From assembly GCA_015066045.1 (NCBI GenBank), contig SVPD01000004.1, forward strand, positions 1 through 64,000: a DNA stretch of 64,000 nucleotides. Direction: 5' to 3'. The first letter of the stretch is position 1, and each line of letters starts with the position of its first letter. Positions 9,213 through 16,550 of this stretch are shown here, in pieces. A model generated the notes under the pieces. The model was not told the origin of the DNA. It did no database searches and was given only the letters and a program-made list of their open reading frames with translations. This stretch comes from Oscillospiraceae bacterium. GTDB taxonomy: Bacteria > Bacillota > Clostridia > Oscillospirales > Acutalibacteraceae. A program made the translations under genes and the position numbers.

Positions 9213-9995
9213 TTATTTCTCCTTAGGTCTTCTATTATTCTTTTTTAGAAATTCTTTTGTAAATTCATCGTAGGCAATGCTGCCCTTGGAGGATTTGTCG
9301 TAATAATACACAGGCTGACCGAAGGAGGGTGCCTCGGAAAGGCGTACATTACGGGGGATTACCGTAGCATAAACCTTCTGGGGGAAAAACCTTTTTACCT
9401 CCCCTACCACCTGCTGAGTGAGATTAAGTCTGCCGTCATACATAGTAAGCAGAACTCCCTCCAGCTCAATGAGAGGATTATAAAGTCGCTTTACCTGTCT
9501 GATAGTATTCATCAGCTGTGAAAGCCCCTCCAAAGCATAATATTCGCACTGAATGGGAACGATCACACTGTCTACGGCGCACAGTATATTTACCGTAAGA
9601 AGCCCCAGAGAGGGAGGACAGTCTATGATAATGAAATCATATTTTTCCTTTATGGGGGCGAGGGCATTCTTTATTCTTGCCTCTCTCTTTTCGATGTCTA
9701 CGAGCTCGAGCTCCGCACCGGCCAGATTCATATTTGACGGTAATACATCGAGATTTGCATAATCTGTCTTTTTTATAATGCTTTCGGCCTTTACACCGCT
9801 TACTATCATATCATAGGTGGATTCGCTGACATCTCTTTTATTGATACCGAGACCGCTGGTAGCGTTTCCCTGAGGATCAGCGTCCACTAAAAGGGTTTTA
9901 TAGCCGTAATGACCTATTGCCGCAGCAAGATTTATTGCCGAGGTGGTTTTACCTACGCCGCCCTTCTGATTTACAATCGCTATGGCTTTACCCAT
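9213..9995 (-). CDS. parA: Chromosome-partitioning ATPase ParA (Soj)
   Basis: Deviant Walker ATPase that works with ParB in origin segregation and modulates DnaA. The 260-residue protein starts MGKAIAIVNQKGGVGKTTSA, with the ParA-type Walker A (KGGVGKTT, signature Lys), DADPQGN (A') and DCPPSLGLL (Walker B). The start at 9995 has AAGGGTGG a few bases upstream; the longer frame to 10046 has no such site. Promoter sequence was not resolved, but a parS site (10093-10108) lies just upstream, so ParB could act near its promoter. Confidence 0.96.
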   Translation of the reverse strand: MGKAIAIVNQKGGVGKTTSAINLAAAIGHYGYKTLLVDADPQGNATSGLGINKRDVSESTYDMIVSGVKAESIIKKTDYANLDVLPSNMNLAGAELELVDIEKREARIKNALAPIKEKYDFIIIDCPPSLGLLTVNILCAVDSVIVPIQCEYYALEGLSQLMNTIRQVKRLYNPLIELEGVLLTMYDGRLNLTQQVVGEVKRFFPQKVYATVIPRNVRLSEAPSFGQPVYYYDKSSKGSIAYDEFTKEFLKKNNRRPKEK

Positions 9996-10092
9996 TTTAC
10001 CACCCTTTCTTTTAAAATTTCGTTGTAGATTAACATTATAACACAAGAAATTACGTTTTTAAAGACCTAAACGGCATTTTTTTAAATTTATA

Positions 10093-10108
10093 TGTTTCAC
10101 GTGAAACA
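10093..10108. promoter_or_regulatory. parS site 1
   Basis: A perfect 16-bp palindrome TGTTTCACGTGAAACA, identical to the Bacillus-type parS consensus, between parA and the noc-like gene. Confidence 0.97.
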
Positions 10109-10114
10109 TTATAA

Positions 10115-10156
10115 GCAAAGACACCCGTCAGGGCTTACCTTAACGGGTGTCTTCGC
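10115..10156. terminator. Hairpin between parA and the noc-like gene
   Basis: Two 14-nt arms (10115-10128 and 10143-10156) pair at 13 positions around ACACCCGT/ACGGGTGT. It could end the noc-like transcript on the minus strand, although the T-run is weak. Confidence 0.5.
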
Positions 10157-10194
10157 AAAGTGGGGTGTGAAAGAGAAAGATATGATGAGATCTT

Positions 10195-10476
10195 GTTTAG
10201 GGTGGCGAGCATAATCCGAATCCCGTTTTTTACGGGCGGATTTCCGCCAACACTTCGTTAAAATACTCGTAAATCCGATAGGATTTACTGCGTTTTGTGC
10301 TTTGTCTTGCCAAAAATCCGCTCCGCAAAAAATCGCAGACCCAAAAGTGCGAATTTTTGCAGGATTTTTGGATATTGAGGGTGCCGACAGGCTGACGCCT
10401 TTCAAAACCGAAATGCCGAAAAGCTGCGAAAATTCACGCTTTTGGGCGGGTTCGGATTATACTCGTCACCCTAAGC
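10195..10476. mobile_element. MITE-like element with 26-bp terminal inverted repeats
   Basis: The left end (10195-10220, GTTTAGGGTGGCGAGCATAA...) and the right end (10451-10476 read in reverse, GCTTAGGGTGACGAGTATAA...) match at 23 of 26 positions. Inside are subterminal inverted repeats (10340-10362 with 10424-10447; 10310-10319 with 10362-10371) and short hairpins (10235-10248; 10271-10286), but no credible gene; the short open frames across it have no family resemblance. No transposase is encoded, so it would be a non-autonomous element. The right repeat contains the TAG stop of the noc-like gene. Target-site duplication was not recognised. Confidence 0.72.
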
Positions 10477-11301
10477 AGAGGGAATTTTTCTTTCGGGCAG
10501 TCTGTACATTTTACTCTTCGGTATGTCTATGACATATCTGTAGCAGTCTCCCGTATCCTCTCTTTTAATGTCCGCATTAATACCTGCCCTGTTCATAGTG
10601 TCTACGGCATTGTTAATGGTATTAAGAAAGATTTTTACATCGCTGAACATTATTTTAGTGTTTCTTTTAGGCTTGTCCTCACGGGACAGAAGCTCATTTA
10701 TATAATTTTCGGTCTGACTTACATTAAGCTTTCTTTCTATTATTACCTCGAGACAGGGCATAACCTCATCCTTACCGAGTCGCAGCAGGGCTCTGGCGTG
10801 TCTTTCGGAAAGTCCCTTTTCCAGAAGAAGCTCTCTCGCCTTTTCGGGAAGTGTCAGCAGTCTGAGCTTATTCGAAACGGTGGAGGGTGCCTTTCCCAGC
10901 CTGCGTGCCGCATCCTCCTGAGATATGTCGAAATCCTTCATCAGCTTTTCGATGGCTACGGCCTCCTCGAAATAATTCAGATTTTGTCTCTGCAGATTTT
11001 CTATAAGAGAAAAAATGGCAGATTTCAGTGTGTTTACCTCGATGACTATGCACGGCACCGACACGAGGCCTGCCAGCCTCGACGCACGAAGTCTTCTCTC
11101 CCCTGCCACCAGCTCGTATCCTTTGTCTATCTGTCTTACGGTAAGCGGCTGCAGAATGCCGTTCATTCTTATGCTTATGGCCAGATTGACCAGCTCTTCC
11201 TGATTAAAGGCTTTTCTCGGTTGGTTCGGATTAGGATAAATCATTTCATTCGGTATCAGTAATACCTGACCTGCCGTTCTCGGCTTTTCACTTATCAGCA
11301 T
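10471..11301 (-). CDS. ParB/Noc-family DNA-binding protein (nucleoid-occlusion-like)
   Basis: A second ParB paralogue of 276 residues from ATG at 11301 (MLISEKPRTAG), which has AGGGAGG 8 nt upstream. It has NPNQPRKAF, the CTPase motif GERRLRASRLAG, an HTH (SQEDAARRLGKAPSTVSNKLRLL) and a C-terminal dimer domain. Its place between rsmG and parA is that of noc in Bacillus, where the protein blocks division over the nucleoid; function here is inferred from synteny. The last residues, MYRLPERKIPSA, extend past the usual end of the domain, and the stop codon lies in the terminal repeat of an inserted MITE, so the natural C-terminus may have been changed. Confidence 0.85.
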   Translation of the reverse strand: MLISEKPRTAGQVLLIPNEMIYPNPNQPRKAFNQEELVNLAISIRMNGILQPLTVRQIDKGYELVAGERRLRASRLAGLVSVPCIVIEVNTLKSAIFSLIENLQRQNLNYFEEAVAIEKLMKDFDISQEDAARRLGKAPSTVSNKLRLLTLPEKARELLLEKGLSERHARALLRLGKDEVMPCLEVIIERKLNVSQTENYINELLSREDKPKRNTKIMFSDVKIFLNTINNAVDTMNRAGINADIKREDTGDCYRYVIDIPKSKMYRLPERKIPSA

Positions 11302-11324
11302 AAAATTAACCTCCCTATGCCAAG

Positions 11325-11353
11325 ATAATACCATAGCACAGGAAGGTTGTCCA
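11325..11353 (-). promoter_or_regulatory. Promoter of the noc-like gene
   Basis: On the minus strand TGGACA (11348-11353) and TATTAT (11325-11330) are separated by 17 bp. The noc-like gene is therefore probably transcribed independently of rsmG. Confidence 0.7.
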
Positions 11354-11399
11354 GCAAAACCGTTCTTTTAAAATCACGGATATTCTACATTATATTATG

Positions 11400-12125
11400 T
11401 TATTTTAAGGGAAACTTTGCTATTTTTGCCGAAGGGCGGGGATATTTGGCGGGAGTTGACGAAAGCTTTTTGATTAAAATGATGGTTCTTTCGCCGCTGT
11501 CTGCCAGCTCAAAGGTCTTCTTTTCCTCTATTTCGCCGCCTAAAAGCCTGATAGCACCCTTTGCCTCGGCTATTTCCTCGTCAGCCTTGGCACTTTTCAT
11601 AGAAATAAAGGTGCCTCCCTTTTTTACGAAGGGCAGACAGTATTCGGACAAATCTCTCAGATTAGAGACGGCACGGGCCGTGGAAAAGTCAAACTGCTCT
11701 CTGAAAAGCTTGTCCTGACCGGCTGCTTCGGCTCTTATGTGGATTACCTCGGCCGTAAGCTCTGTTTTCTCGAGAATATCTCTTATTACATTAAGCTTTT
11801 TGTTTGTACTGTCTATAAGAGTTATTTTAAGGTCGGGACGGGCAATAAGCATGGCAACACCGGGAAAGCCTGCTCCCGTACCCACATCGATTATTCTGGC
11901 ACCCTCGGGAATTTTTACTGCAGAAAAGACCGTGAGAGAGTCTACGAAATGCTTTATAACTATCTCATCGGGCTCAGTTATAGCCGTAAGATTAATCTTT
12001 TCATTCCATTCCACCAAAAGACGTGCATAAATTTCGAAGCGCTCCAAAGCCCTTTCGTCCAGTTCTACACCGTATTCGGCAGCCTTGGTTTTCAGTAATT
12101 CCGTAGAAATAAAAGTATTTTTCAT
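11400..12125 (-). CDS. rsmG: 16S rRNA (guanine(527)-N7)-methyltransferase RsmG
   Basis: SAM-dependent methyltransferase that makes m7G527 in 16S rRNA; formerly GidB. Visible: NLTAITEPDEIVIKHFVDSL near residue 45 and the SAM-binding IIDVGTGAGFPGVAMLI near 75, then FSTARAVSNL. Start chosen at ATG 12125 (MKNTFIST), which has an AGGG site 8 nt upstream; a GTG at 12134 in frame is less likely. A parS site occupies the 12137-12152 gap between mnmG and this gene, overlapping the region just before the ribosome-binding site. Loss of RsmG gives low-level streptomycin resistance in other bacteria. Confidence 0.95.
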   Translation of the reverse strand: MKNTFISTELLKTKAAEYGVELDERALERFEIYARLLVEWNEKINLTAITEPDEIVIKHFVDSLTVFSAVKIPEGARIIDVGTGAGFPGVAMLIARPDLKITLIDSTNKKLNVIRDILEKTELTAEVIHIRAEAAGQDKLFREQFDFSTARAVSNLRDLSEYCLPFVKKGGTFISMKSAKADEEIAEAKGAIRLLGGEIEEKKTFELADSGERTIILIKKLSSTPAKYPRPSAKIAKFPLK

Positions 12126-12136
12126 TATTATCACCC

Positions 12137-12152
12137 TGTTTCACGTGAAACA
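12137..12152. promoter_or_regulatory. parS site 2
   Basis: A perfect TGTTTCACGTGAAACA palindrome filling the gap between mnmG and rsmG. Confidence 0.97.
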
Positions 12153-14018
12153 TCATTTATTTTTAGCAAGATATATGAGAAGAACAGAGATGTCAGCAGG
12201 GCTTACACCGCTTATTCTCGAGGCCTGACCGAGATTTGCAGGCTTGATTTTATTAAGCTTTTCCTGTGCTTCCATTCTCAGACCTGTGACCTTAGTGTAA
12301 TCCAAGCCTTCATCAAGCTTTCTCACCTCGAGACGGCGCATTTCCTCTACCTGTGCCTTCTGACGCTTTATGTAGCCCTCATATTTGATGCTGATTTCCA
12401 CCTGCTCGAAAACCTCACGGGGAAGCTCGGGCCTGTTTTTATCGAAGGGGCTGAGACATTCATAATCCAGCTGCGGTCTCTTTATAAGCTCGATAAGTCT
12501 GCAGCCTGTGGTCAGAGGTGATGTTTCACGTGAAACAAGCACCTTGTTAAGCTCTTCTGAGGGAGGAACGGATACCAGAGAGATTCTTTCTCTCTCCTCT
12601 TCGATGAGTCTGAGCTTTTCCTTGAGCCTTTCCATTTTCCTTTCGCTGACCAGACCAACCTTGTAGCCGTACTCAGTGAGTCTGATGTCAGCATTATCCT
12701 GACGAAGCAAAAGCCTGTACTCTGAGCGTGAGGTCATCATTCTGTAGGGATCGGAGCAGCCCTTGGTGACAAGGTCATCTATAAGTGTGCCGATATATGA
12801 TGAGGCTCTGTCCAGAATCAGCGGCTCATTACCCTTTACCTTCTGCACCGCATTGATGCCGGCTATAAGTCCCTGTGCGGCTGCCTCCTCATAACCGCTG
12901 GAGCCGTTGAACTGTCCTGCACCGAAGAGACCTTCGAAATCCTTGAATTCGAGAGATGCCTTCAGTGAGGTAGGATCCACGCAGTCATATTCTATGGCAT
13001 ATGCAGTTCGCATAACCTGCACGTTTTCGAGACCGGGTATGGTGCGGAGAAATTTTAACTGAACATCCTCAGGAAGAGAAGAGGACATTCCCTGTAAATA
13101 CATTTCCTCCGTGTTTTCACCGCAGGGCTCGATAAAGAGCTGATGGCGTTTTTTCTCAGCAAAGCGTACTATTTTATCCTCTATGGAGGGACAGTATCTC
13201 GGGCCTACACCGTCTATTTTGCCGGAATAAAGAGGCGAGCGGTGAATATTATCGAGAATTACCTGCTTGGTTTCCTCGTTGGTATATGTGATATAGCAGG
13301 GAAGCTTATTTTCGGGAGTATATTCCCCGTCAAAGGAAAAGGGAACAACCACATCGTCACCGTTCTGTATCTCGAGATTTGAGAAATCCACGCTTCGTCT
13401 GTTCACACGGGAGGGAGTTCCTGTCTTGAACCGACGGGTTTTTACACCTAATTTATTAAGAGAGGCGGCAAGCTCTGTGGAGGCAAACATTCCGTCGGGG
13501 CCGCCGTCATAGGCTACATCACCCACATAAATTCTGCCGCCGAGGAAGGTACCGGTAGCCAGAATGACACACTTTGCATTATAAAGTGCTTCCAGCTTCG
13601 TTTTAATCTGCCACACACCGTCTTTATTTTTCAGAGAAACTATCTCGGCCTGAACCAGCTCCAGATTTTCCTGCTTCTCCATTACGTGCTTCATATATTC
13701 ACTGTAGCGTCTGCGGTCTATCTGCGCACGCAGGGAATGTACGGCAGGCCCCTTACCTAAATTAAGTATACGACTCTGGAGAGTATTGGCGTCGGCAGCT
13801 TTACCCATTTCACCGCCGAGAGCATCTATCTCACGGACAAGATGTCCCTTTGAGGTTCCGCCGATAGAGGGGTTGCAGGGCATATTTCCTACCCAATCCA
13901 TATTGATGGTAAAAACTCCGACCTCTGTGCCGAGACGTGCGGCGGCAAGACCTGCCTCAATGCCCGCATGTCCCGCACCGATTACGATTATGTCATATTC
14001 CTTTGCAAAATATTCCAT
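12153..14018 (-). CDS. mnmG: tRNA uridine-5-carboxymethylaminomethyl(34) synthesis enzyme MnmG (GidA)
   Basis: FAD enzyme that with MnmE (and GTP, folate) makes cmnm5U34 in tRNAs. The 621-residue protein begins YDIIVIGAGHAGIEAGLAAARLG (FAD-binding Rossmann motif) and shows the two family signatures GGPDGMFASTELA-region (GPRYCPSIEDKIVRF) and SGYEEAAAQGLIAGINA, then the C-terminal helical domain ending LGQASRISGVSPADISVLLIYL. mnmE is not adjacent, unlike in many Firmicutes. A parS site lies inside the coding region (12522-12537), and DnaA-box-like motifs lie upstream. Confidence 0.97.
   Translation of the reverse strand: MEYFAKEYDIIVIGAGHAGIEAGLAAARLGTEVGVFTINMDWVGNMPCNPSIGGTSKGHLVREIDALGGEMGKAADANTLQSRILNLGKGPAVHSLRAQIDRRRYSEYMKHVMEKQENLELVQAEIVSLKNKDGVWQIKTKLEALYNAKCVILATGTFLGGRIYVGDVAYDGGPDGMFASTELAASLNKLGVKTRRFKTGTPSRVNRRSVDFSNLEIQNGDDVVVPFSFDGEYTPENKLPCYITYTNEETKQVILDNIHRSPLYSGKIDGVGPRYCPSIEDKIVRFAEKKRHQLFIEPCGENTEEMYLQGMSSSLPEDVQLKFLRTIPGLENVQVMRTAYAIEYDCVDPTSLKASLEFKDFEGLFGAGQFNGSSGYEEAAAQGLIAGINAVQKVKGNEPLILDRASSYIGTLIDDLVTKGCSDPYRMMTSRSEYRLLLRQDNADIRLTEYGYKVGLVSERKMERLKEKLRLIEEERERISLVSVPPSEELNKVLVSRETSPLTTGCRLIELIKRPQLDYECLSPFDKNRPELPREVFEQVEISIKYEGYIKRQKAQVEEMRRLEVRKLDEGLDYTKVTGLRMEAQEKLNKIKPANLGQASRISGVSPADISVLLIYLAKNK
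12522..12537. promoter_or_regulatory. parS site 3 (inside mnmG)
   Basis: A perfect TGTTTCACGTGAAACA within the mnmG reading frame, encoding part of VSRETS. Conservation of a full palindrome in coding sequence indicates selection for ParB binding. Confidence 0.95.
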
Positions 14019-14056
14019 TAAAAACTCTTCCTTTTGCTTTTTATAAATCGTGAAAG

Positions 14057-14190
14057 TTTTCCACAGTGTCGCTGCTTTGTGTGGAAAAATATCTATGCTT
14101 TTTAGCCCGTTTCTGTTGAATAGAAATCAGCTTAATGATGCATTACCTATTTTAAAAAAATCTATCAAACAGAAACCGATATGTGAATAA
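14057..14190. promoter_or_regulatory. DnaA-box-like cluster upstream of mnmG
   Basis: Three TTWTNCACA matches: TTTTCCACA at 14057-14065 (plus), TGTGGAAAA at 14080-14088 (minus) and TGTGAATAA at 14182-14190 (minus). A TTCTGTTGAA motif sits at 14111-14120 and the stretch 14130-14228 is AT-rich. The first two boxes form an inverted pair separated by 14 bp. DnaA binding is inferred from the consensus. Confidence 0.5.
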
Positions 14191-14228
14191 TATTCACTTT
14201 TTATAGGCATTATTTTTCTTAATTATAA

Positions 14229-14882
14229 TTATAATACTATTTTTAAAAGCTCTGACGTGTCAGAAACTATATAATCAGCATTATGAGCCTCAAATTCATC
14301 CTTGCTGCCGTAGCCCCACAGAACACCGCAGGATTTTACTGCTGCACCTGCTGCTCCGTCGATATCGTAGCAGCGGTCACCTACCATCATAACTCTGTCT
14401 CTGTCAGCTGCACCTAATTTTTTCATTGACTCGAGAACGAGACCGGTTTTCGAGCTATGATTACTGTCGTCCAGCTGCACACCGACTATGGCATCAAATT
14501 TTTCCGTAACGCCCAGATAGTCCGCCACATCATAAATCAGACCTTCGGGCTTCGAGGAAGCTATGCCTACCTTCACACCCTTTTCATGGAGTAAATCCAG
14601 AATTTCGGGAAAGCCGTCATAAAGGGCACATTCATAAATGCCCTTGGCTCGGTAACGCTCACGGTACTTTTTTATATACATTCCTACCTCTTCCTCGCTC
14701 ACACCGTAATAGGTGGTGTAGCTGAAATGGATAGGGGGACCGATAAATTTTTTCAGGTCATCAAGCTCGGGAACATCTCTGCCCATCTCTCTGAAGGAAT
14801 ACTGCAGACTTTTAAGTATACCCTCACCTGTGTCCACTACCGTCCCGTCAAAATCAAAAATTACATAATCATACTTTCTCAT
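14229..14882 (-). CDS. HAD-superfamily phosphatase
   Basis: A 217-residue HAD hydrolase with motif I FDFDGTVVDTG at residues 9-19, motif II IASSKPEG (Ser and Lys), and motif IV MVGDRCYDIDGA. The alpha-helical cap lies between motifs I and II as in phosphoglycolate phosphatase, PpaX and 5'-nucleotidase-like members. Substrate not determinable. It lies between mnmG (210-bp gap holding DnaA-box-like sites) and a hotdog thioesterase (55-bp gap), all on the same strand. Confidence 0.88.
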   Translation of the reverse strand: MRKYDYVIFDFDGTVVDTGEGILKSLQYSFREMGRDVPELDDLKKFIGPPIHFSYTTYYGVSEEEVGMYIKKYRERYRAKGIYECALYDGFPEILDLLHEKGVKVGIASSKPEGLIYDVADYLGVTEKFDAIVGVQLDDSNHSSKTGLVLESMKKLGAADRDRVMMVGDRCYDIDGAAGAAVKSCGVLWGYGSKDEFEAHNADYIVSDTSELLKIVL

Positions 14883-14937
14883 AGAAAACTGAGCCGATTT
14901 ATTTCTAAAACAAACCGGCTTTCCTTTCAGTATTGAA

Positions 14938-15339
14938 TTATTCTGCTGAGATATTCTTTCTTTCCTCAGCCTTAAGCATAAATTTATCTGACTTTATGCT
15001 GAAGCGTTCATGGGTACCCTTGCCGATAAGACCTGCATTATCATAGGCCTCCACCTCGAAGGTGACCTTTCTGCCGTCACAGGATACTACCGTAGCTACG
15101 GCCTTTACCTCGGCACCGACTGCAGTGGCAGCCAGATGCTGAATATTAAGTGAAGTACCTACCGTGGTAATACCGTCCTCTGTGTATTTTTCGCATAACT
15201 CACTCGCTGCCTGCTCCATAAGTGCTACCATGGCAGGCGTAGCAAGCACAGCCAAAGAGCCGCTGCCCATTTCGGCAGCAGTTATTGCGTCAGTAACTGT
15301 CTTTCTGACCTCATATCTTGTTCCTGTTTCTATATTCAT
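14938..15339 (-). CDS. Hotdog-fold thioesterase, FlK-like
   Basis: A 133-residue single-domain hotdog protein. The stretch EMGSGSLAVLATPAMVALMEQAA followed by VGTSLNIQHLAATAVGAEV and GKGTHERFSI resembles the FlK-like (fluoroacetyl-CoA thioesterase) family, which has Thr, Glu and His catalytic residues in these places. Most members outside Streptomyces cattleya are uncharacterised acyl-CoA thioesterases; defence against a fluorinated substrate should not be assumed. It starts 12 bp after the LCP gene and is probably cotranscribed with it. Confidence 0.8.
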   Translation of the reverse strand: MNIETGTRYEVRKTVTDAITAAEMGSGSLAVLATPAMVALMEQAASELCEKYTEDGITTVGTSLNIQHLAATAVGAEVKAVATVVSCDGRKVTFEVEAYDNAGLIGKGTHERFSIKSDKFMLKAEERKNISAE

Positions 15340-15351
15340 AGTAAAAACTCC

Positions 15352-16491
15352 TTAGGTAAATCTCTTAACGAATGAGAAAAGCTTTATTCTGTCGTCGGGA
15401 AGCTCGATATTACTGTCACTGTAAACGGCAGTCTGTACTATCTGTGCCGCCAAGGGGAAATCCATAAATACCACGGCGCTTTCACCCACATAGCCCGTTT
15501 TGAAAACATCACTGTCGCTCAGAGTGTACTGCTCTATATCATAGGTAACCCAGCCGTTTGTAATGGCCTGAGTGCCGTAGGATAAAATCTGCATTTTAGT
15601 CATATCGGTTTTTACATATTTAAAGAGCATATCCAGAGCATCGTTCAGCTGGGCAAGAGAAGCATTGGTGGCACTCTTTATAAAAGAGGTGATAACCTGT
15701 CTCTGTCTTCTGGTTCTGCTGACATCACTGTCAGAGTCGCTCTTTCTTATACGGGCAAAAACGAGAGCCTCTCTGCCGGTAAGAGTAACGGCAGGACCGC
15801 TTTCGATAGTGTATTTGGTGGTGCGGTTAATGTACTCTGCCTCATATTCCTGCACCTCTACGGTGATACCGCCCAAAGCATTTATAATATCAATAAACGA
15901 AGAAAAGTCAACTGCCACATAATGGTCTATGTCGATTTTGAAATTCTTTTCTATGGTATCGATAAGAGCTACGGGACCGCCGTAAAAATAAGAGGAATTA
16001 ATCTTAGCATATCTGTCCTCACCGCCGATGTTCATATAACACCAAGTATCACGGAAAAATGAGGTCATATATATTTTCTTCGTCTTTTTATTAAGAGAAA
16101 CGAGAATAAGAGAGTCGGAGCGTCCGCCGTTTTCCAGTGCATCACGGGAGTCAAGACCTACCAGTAGAACATTCAGCACGTTTTTACTGGAATAAAGAGT
16201 TCCGCCGTTATTCGCCCACTGATAAAGATAATCGTTCAGAGAGCCTGCACTGTCGATAGAGGTCATAATATCCATTTCCTCTTCGTCATAAATAACCTGA
16301 GAGGTGGGCACCTCGGGAGTGTCACCGGTATCGATAAGCTCCAGCTTTTCATTTATGAATGCCATACCTACGGCGAAAAATACTACGAAGGCAGTCAGTA
16401 AAAAATAAAAATTCTTTGCTCTTCTTCTTTTATTTTTCCAAAGAAATGCAGCAATCGGATTGGATTTTTTTTCTTTTTTCTTCTTTTCCAT
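15352..16491 (-). CDS. LytR-CpsA-Psr (LCP) family glycopolymer transferase
   Basis: Attaches secondary cell-wall polymers from undecaprenyl pyrophosphate to peptidoglycan. The 379-residue protein has a short basic cytosolic N-terminus, one transmembrane helix at about residues 28-46, and the LCP domain: LLVGLDSRD, GGRSDSLILVSLN, SFFRDTW, INSSYFYGG, DFSSFIDIINALGGITVEV and ALVFARIRKSDSDSDVSRTRRQRQVI, containing the Arg and Asp residues that bind the polyprenyl pyrophosphate and Mg2+. Just downstream of gyrA; a CAGGGGAG hairpin (16524-16544) lies between them. Confidence 0.93.
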   Translation of the reverse strand: MEKKKKEKKSNPIAAFLWKNKRRRAKNFYFLLTAFVVFFAVGMAFINEKLELIDTGDTPEVPTSQVIYDEEEMDIMTSIDSAGSLNDYLYQWANNGGTLYSSKNVLNVLLVGLDSRDALENGGRSDSLILVSLNKKTKKIYMTSFFRDTWCYMNIGGEDRYAKINSSYFYGGPVALIDTIEKNFKIDIDHYVAVDFSSFIDIINALGGITVEVQEYEAEYINRTTKYTIESGPAVTLTGREALVFARIRKSDSDSDVSRTRRQRQVITSFIKSATNASLAQLNDALDMLFKYVKTDMTKMQILSYGTQAITNGWVTYDIEQYTLSDSDVFKTGYVGESAVVFMDFPLAAQIVQTAVYSDSNIELPDDRIKLFSFVKRFT

Positions 16492-16550
16492 TGTCTCACT
16501 TCTTTCCTTTTATCATCACATCACAGGGGAGAGATACTCCCCTGCCGTAA

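Noticed and set aside
10109-10532. Open frames across the parA/noc gap
   Set aside because: They lie within the hairpin and the MITE-like element, follow the inverted repeats and resemble no protein.
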